A stretch of DNA of 64,000 bases from NCBI GenBank assembly GCA_019914945.1, contig CM034112.1, positions 2,565,001-2,629,000 of the forward strand. Reading direction: 5' to 3'. Shown one piece after another: positions 61,901-64,000 of this stretch. The stretch comes from Typha latifolia (lineage: Eukaryota; Streptophyta; Magnoliopsida; Poales; Typhaceae). Position 1 is the first letter of the stretch, and each line of letters begins with the position of its first letter. Under the pieces are notes generated by a model that was given only the letters and a program-made list of their open reading frames with translations, was not told the origin of the DNA and ran no database searches. A program made the translations under genes and the position numbers.

Positions 61901-62566
61901 AAACATTATTTTTTTATCGTAATAAATTTGTTTGGAAAATTGGATGGTAAGGATATCTTTAGTTTTAGTACATACCAAATCCGAGAGGATAAAATAGATA
62001 TAAAAATATCACCGTAGACCACCTAAATTTTTTTAAAAGAAGCATGCCCACAACTTAAATCGTATTTAATTTCCTTACTTGAGCATTCTTCTGTGTTGTT
62101 GTCAAATTACAAAATGTAATTCCTCATGACTGGTTAGGAATGTAAGTAGTAATTGTAAGTCTATTCTTATGAATTTGATTGAATGAAAATTGCCCATATT
62201 GATAGAAAAGGTAATGTGGTAGCTAACTGGACAGCACACCAAGGTATAACCTCGGCCATAGAGGTCATTATAGTGCCGAGCAGGTTCATACCACCCAACC
62301 TGCAATCTTGACACAAGGGAGAGACAATACCAGCTCACCTCCGCTCTATATTTTTTTTAAAATAAAAATTATAATATATATTTAAAAAGTAATGCTGACA
62401 TTTATTACTCTGAAAAGATTAAAAAAAAAAATCCCCAATAAGGTTCAAACGGGCAATTGTTCGTCCACAGCACCCGGCCTCAGATTGGGTATTTGTCCAC
62501 TCCTGATTGGCTGTAAAAAAGTTGAGTCTTATCTCTCCGAGTCACGCAGGGGCCCACCCTTTCACG

Positions 62567-62572
62567 CACGTG
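62567..62572 (+). promoter_or_regulatory. G-box in the RNase T2-like promoter
   Basis: CACGTG, about 55 bp upstream of the TATA box. Confidence 0.4.
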
Positions 62573-62622
62573 TCTTATTTCATCTCTATAATTCAAATGT
62601 GATTATGGGGGTGGGTAACGCC

Positions 62623-62630
62623 TATAAATA
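62623..62630 (+). promoter_or_regulatory. TATA box of the RNase T2-like gene
   Basis: TATAAATA 96 bp before the ATG. A short (GA)9 tract lies at 62699-62717, directly before the ATG. Confidence 0.7.
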
Positions 62631-62718
62631 CTACTACCGAATGCTCCATTCTCACGAGTTCTTTACTTTATTTCCCATCGATAGAGTTAGAGAGTGCGCG
62701 AGAGAGAGAGAGAGAGAC

Positions 62719-64000
62719 ATGGCTTCGAGGATTGCACTGTTGTGTGTTCTTGGCTTACTATATGCTTCTCATGTTGCCATGGCTAAAAACTTTGATTTCT
62801 TCTATCTTGTGCTCATGGTATAATATACTGATGCTTTCCTAACTTTGTCCATGGAATGAGTACCCGTTCAATTTACTACATTTTGTCCTTACTACATATA
62901 TTTCAGTTTCATCTCCAAGTTTACTGGAGTGGTAAAAGTAGCAGAGATGACTAGGACAAAGTATATTTGAGCTAATAAAAAATGGGCAATATCTATACTG
63001 AACTCTACGAGTGCCACTAGTGGATTTCAACTATGAAGTCATTAGATCTTGTAACAGTTTCTTTTCCCTTTTATCTTTCCTACTTTTAAGATGTGAATTG
63101 CGATATGCATAAATCTGTACTGAACCTTTTTTTTTTCTTACATCTTACTGAATGCAGTGGCCCGGAGCATACTGCGTGCAGTCTGGATGCTGCCGTCCGA
63201 CGACCGGCGTTCCGGCGGAAGACTTCTTCGTCTCTAGCTTCACGCCCTACAGCGCCACATCTGATTCGGCCGTCACCAAGTGCAACAAGACGCCGTTCTA
63301 CATTAACCAAGTAAAGGCATCACTTAGTCTAGATTTATAACTTCCACTGCAACAAAAATGATATGGGACTGAAACTAACATGGGGACTTAATTAGTAATC
63401 AGATTTGTTGTTCTGTGGATGATCAACATCATAATAACTTCTCAATGCACAAGGATCCCACCTTAACGAAGGATCTGAGAGTGTTCGAGATGATTTAGAG
63501 GATATATTGAAATCAAAATACATATTGTTTTTTTAAGTAATTATAATACAAGAAAAACCTTCAAGAAGAAATATATTTTAGTCATTGACAACCCTAACCA
63601 CCACATCTTAGAAATATTAAACTAACCAATATAATGATAGTTCTAAAAGAATCAAAGGATTTTAGCGGCAATTATGTTTAAAAAAAAAAGGCCCTGAAAT
63701 TTCTCTTTACAATACTCTTTGGAACTGATGAGTAACTTGATCCTGCAACAGCTCTCGAACTTGACTTCTGAATTATATCTTTACTGGAGCAACATCAAGT
63801 GCCCAAGTAACAACGGGAAGAGCACATGGAGGAGTGCATGGAAGACCTACGGTGTGTGCTCCGGCTTTAACGAGACTTCCTACTTCCAAGCCGCATTGTC
63901 TCTCAGGGACAAGGTCGACGTATCCGCCCTCTTGGCTAACAAGGGTAACTACATCACCGACTTCTGATCATCTCTTTCCATCGCATGCTTCAGATTACTG
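62719..64000 (+). CDS. RNase T2 family protein lacking catalytic histidines; 3' end beyond window
   Basis: Secreted S-like RNase T2 fold, probably without RNase activity. Exons: 62719-62817, 63158-63310 and from 63752. Residues 1-23 are a signal peptide. FDFFYLVLMWPGAYC, CCRPTTGVPAEDF and the Cys-Pro-Ser-Asn-Asn segment mark the family, and both intron positions match S-like RNases. In active enzymes CAS I reads HGLWP and CAS II HEW..HG. Here they read SSFTP and SAW..YG, so both catalytic His, the helper His and the CAS II Glu are replaced. Exon 3 runs in frame to a TGA at 63965-63967 (155 aa), but a GGTAACT donor after 63944 sits where families have an intron (ANKG|), so a further exon with the missing C-terminal part probably lies outside the window. 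Comparable catalytically dead RNase-related proteins serve as storage proteins in some plants. Confidence 0.85.

Larger units (their letters stand above)
58673..62718. other. Divergent intergenic region, PAD1 / RNase T2-like gene
   Basis: About 4 kb with no supported gene. It holds the PAD1 leader and promoter (to about 58830), a 90-bp direct-repeat pair (58984, 59819), AT-rich DNA, an orphan promoter-like motif set (61049-61088), a decayed duplicated segment (61370-61900), and the RNase promoter from about 62500. Confidence 0.55.

Noticed and set aside
62220..62345. tRNA- or SINE-like sequence (GTAGCTAACTGG ... GGTTCATACC)
   Set aside because: A-box and B-box words are imperfect and too far apart, and no cloverleaf could be drawn.
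1..64000. CRISPR array, phage, bacterial operon or metabolic gene cluster
   Set aside because: No spaced identical repeats, all genes are intron-bearing plant genes, and the ten functions do not form one pathway.

Overview
This window is plant nuclear DNA. Genes have many short exons with GT-AG introns, the intergenic DNA is AT-rich, and all products belong to land-plant families (GH35 beta-galactosidase with a lectin tail, R2R3-MYB, SMP/C2 synaptotagmin, DUF630/DUF632, membrane ascorbate peroxidase). Several genes have strongly GC-rich 5' exons (about 5.7, 6.8, 26.2, 36.3, 42.0 and 58.5 kb) inside AT-rich introns, which suggests a monocot, probably not a grass. I cannot name the species. There is no CRISPR array, operon, phage or intact transposon gene.

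Ten protein-coding genes were rebuilt exon by exon: (1) beta-galactosidase, -, 109-5861, 19 exons, 836 aa; (2) plastid 3-dehydroquinate synthase, +, 6754-10159, 8 exons, 444 aa; (3) small PNRC-like protein, -, 11510-11968, 152 aa; (4) synaptotagmin (SMP-C2A-C2B), +, 16144-22303, 12 exons, 539 aa; (5) DUF630/DUF632 protein, -, 22869-26566, 4 exons, 633 aa; (6) peroxisomal-type ascorbate peroxidase, +, 30508-35143, 9 exons, 290 aa; (7) TPR protein of the MS5/POLLENLESS3 family, -, 35814-37499, 4 exons, 466 aa; (8) subgroup-4 R2R3-MYB repressor, +, 41923-42773, 2 exons, 247 aa; (9) 20S proteasome alpha subunit PAD1 type, -, 54097-58672, 3 exons, 249 aa; (10) RNase T2-like protein with its catalytic histidines replaced, +, 62719 to beyond the window end. 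For every complete gene the exon lengths sum to a multiple of three and give the length expected for the family. A 44-aa membrane ORF at 35593-35727 is a weaker candidate.

Layout: the ten genes alternate strand without exception, giving divergent promoters (5.9-6.8, 12-16, 26.6-30.5, 37.5-41.9, 58.7-62.7 kb) and convergent 3' ends. Gene spacing is tight from 0 to 42 kb. The 42.8-54.1 kb stretch is a gene desert of AT-rich DNA and old repeats. Introns also hold repeats: a probable inverted-repeat element in synaptotagmin intron 4, another in ascorbate peroxidase intron 3, and 3.7 kb of repeat-laden DNA in proteasome intron 2.

The genes do not form one pathway. A loose link is that dehydroquinate synthase feeds the shikimate pathway while the MYB belongs to the clade that represses phenylpropanoid genes. 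I found no convincing new system. The best leads are the active-site-less RNase T2 homologue, two GC-AG introns, mitosis-type MSA promoter motifs at the TPR gene (and weaker ones at the PNRC-like gene), a gene-less triple G-box/TCP cluster at 47.9 kb, and a 90-bp near-identical direct repeat flanking a roughly 745-bp insertion at 59 kb.
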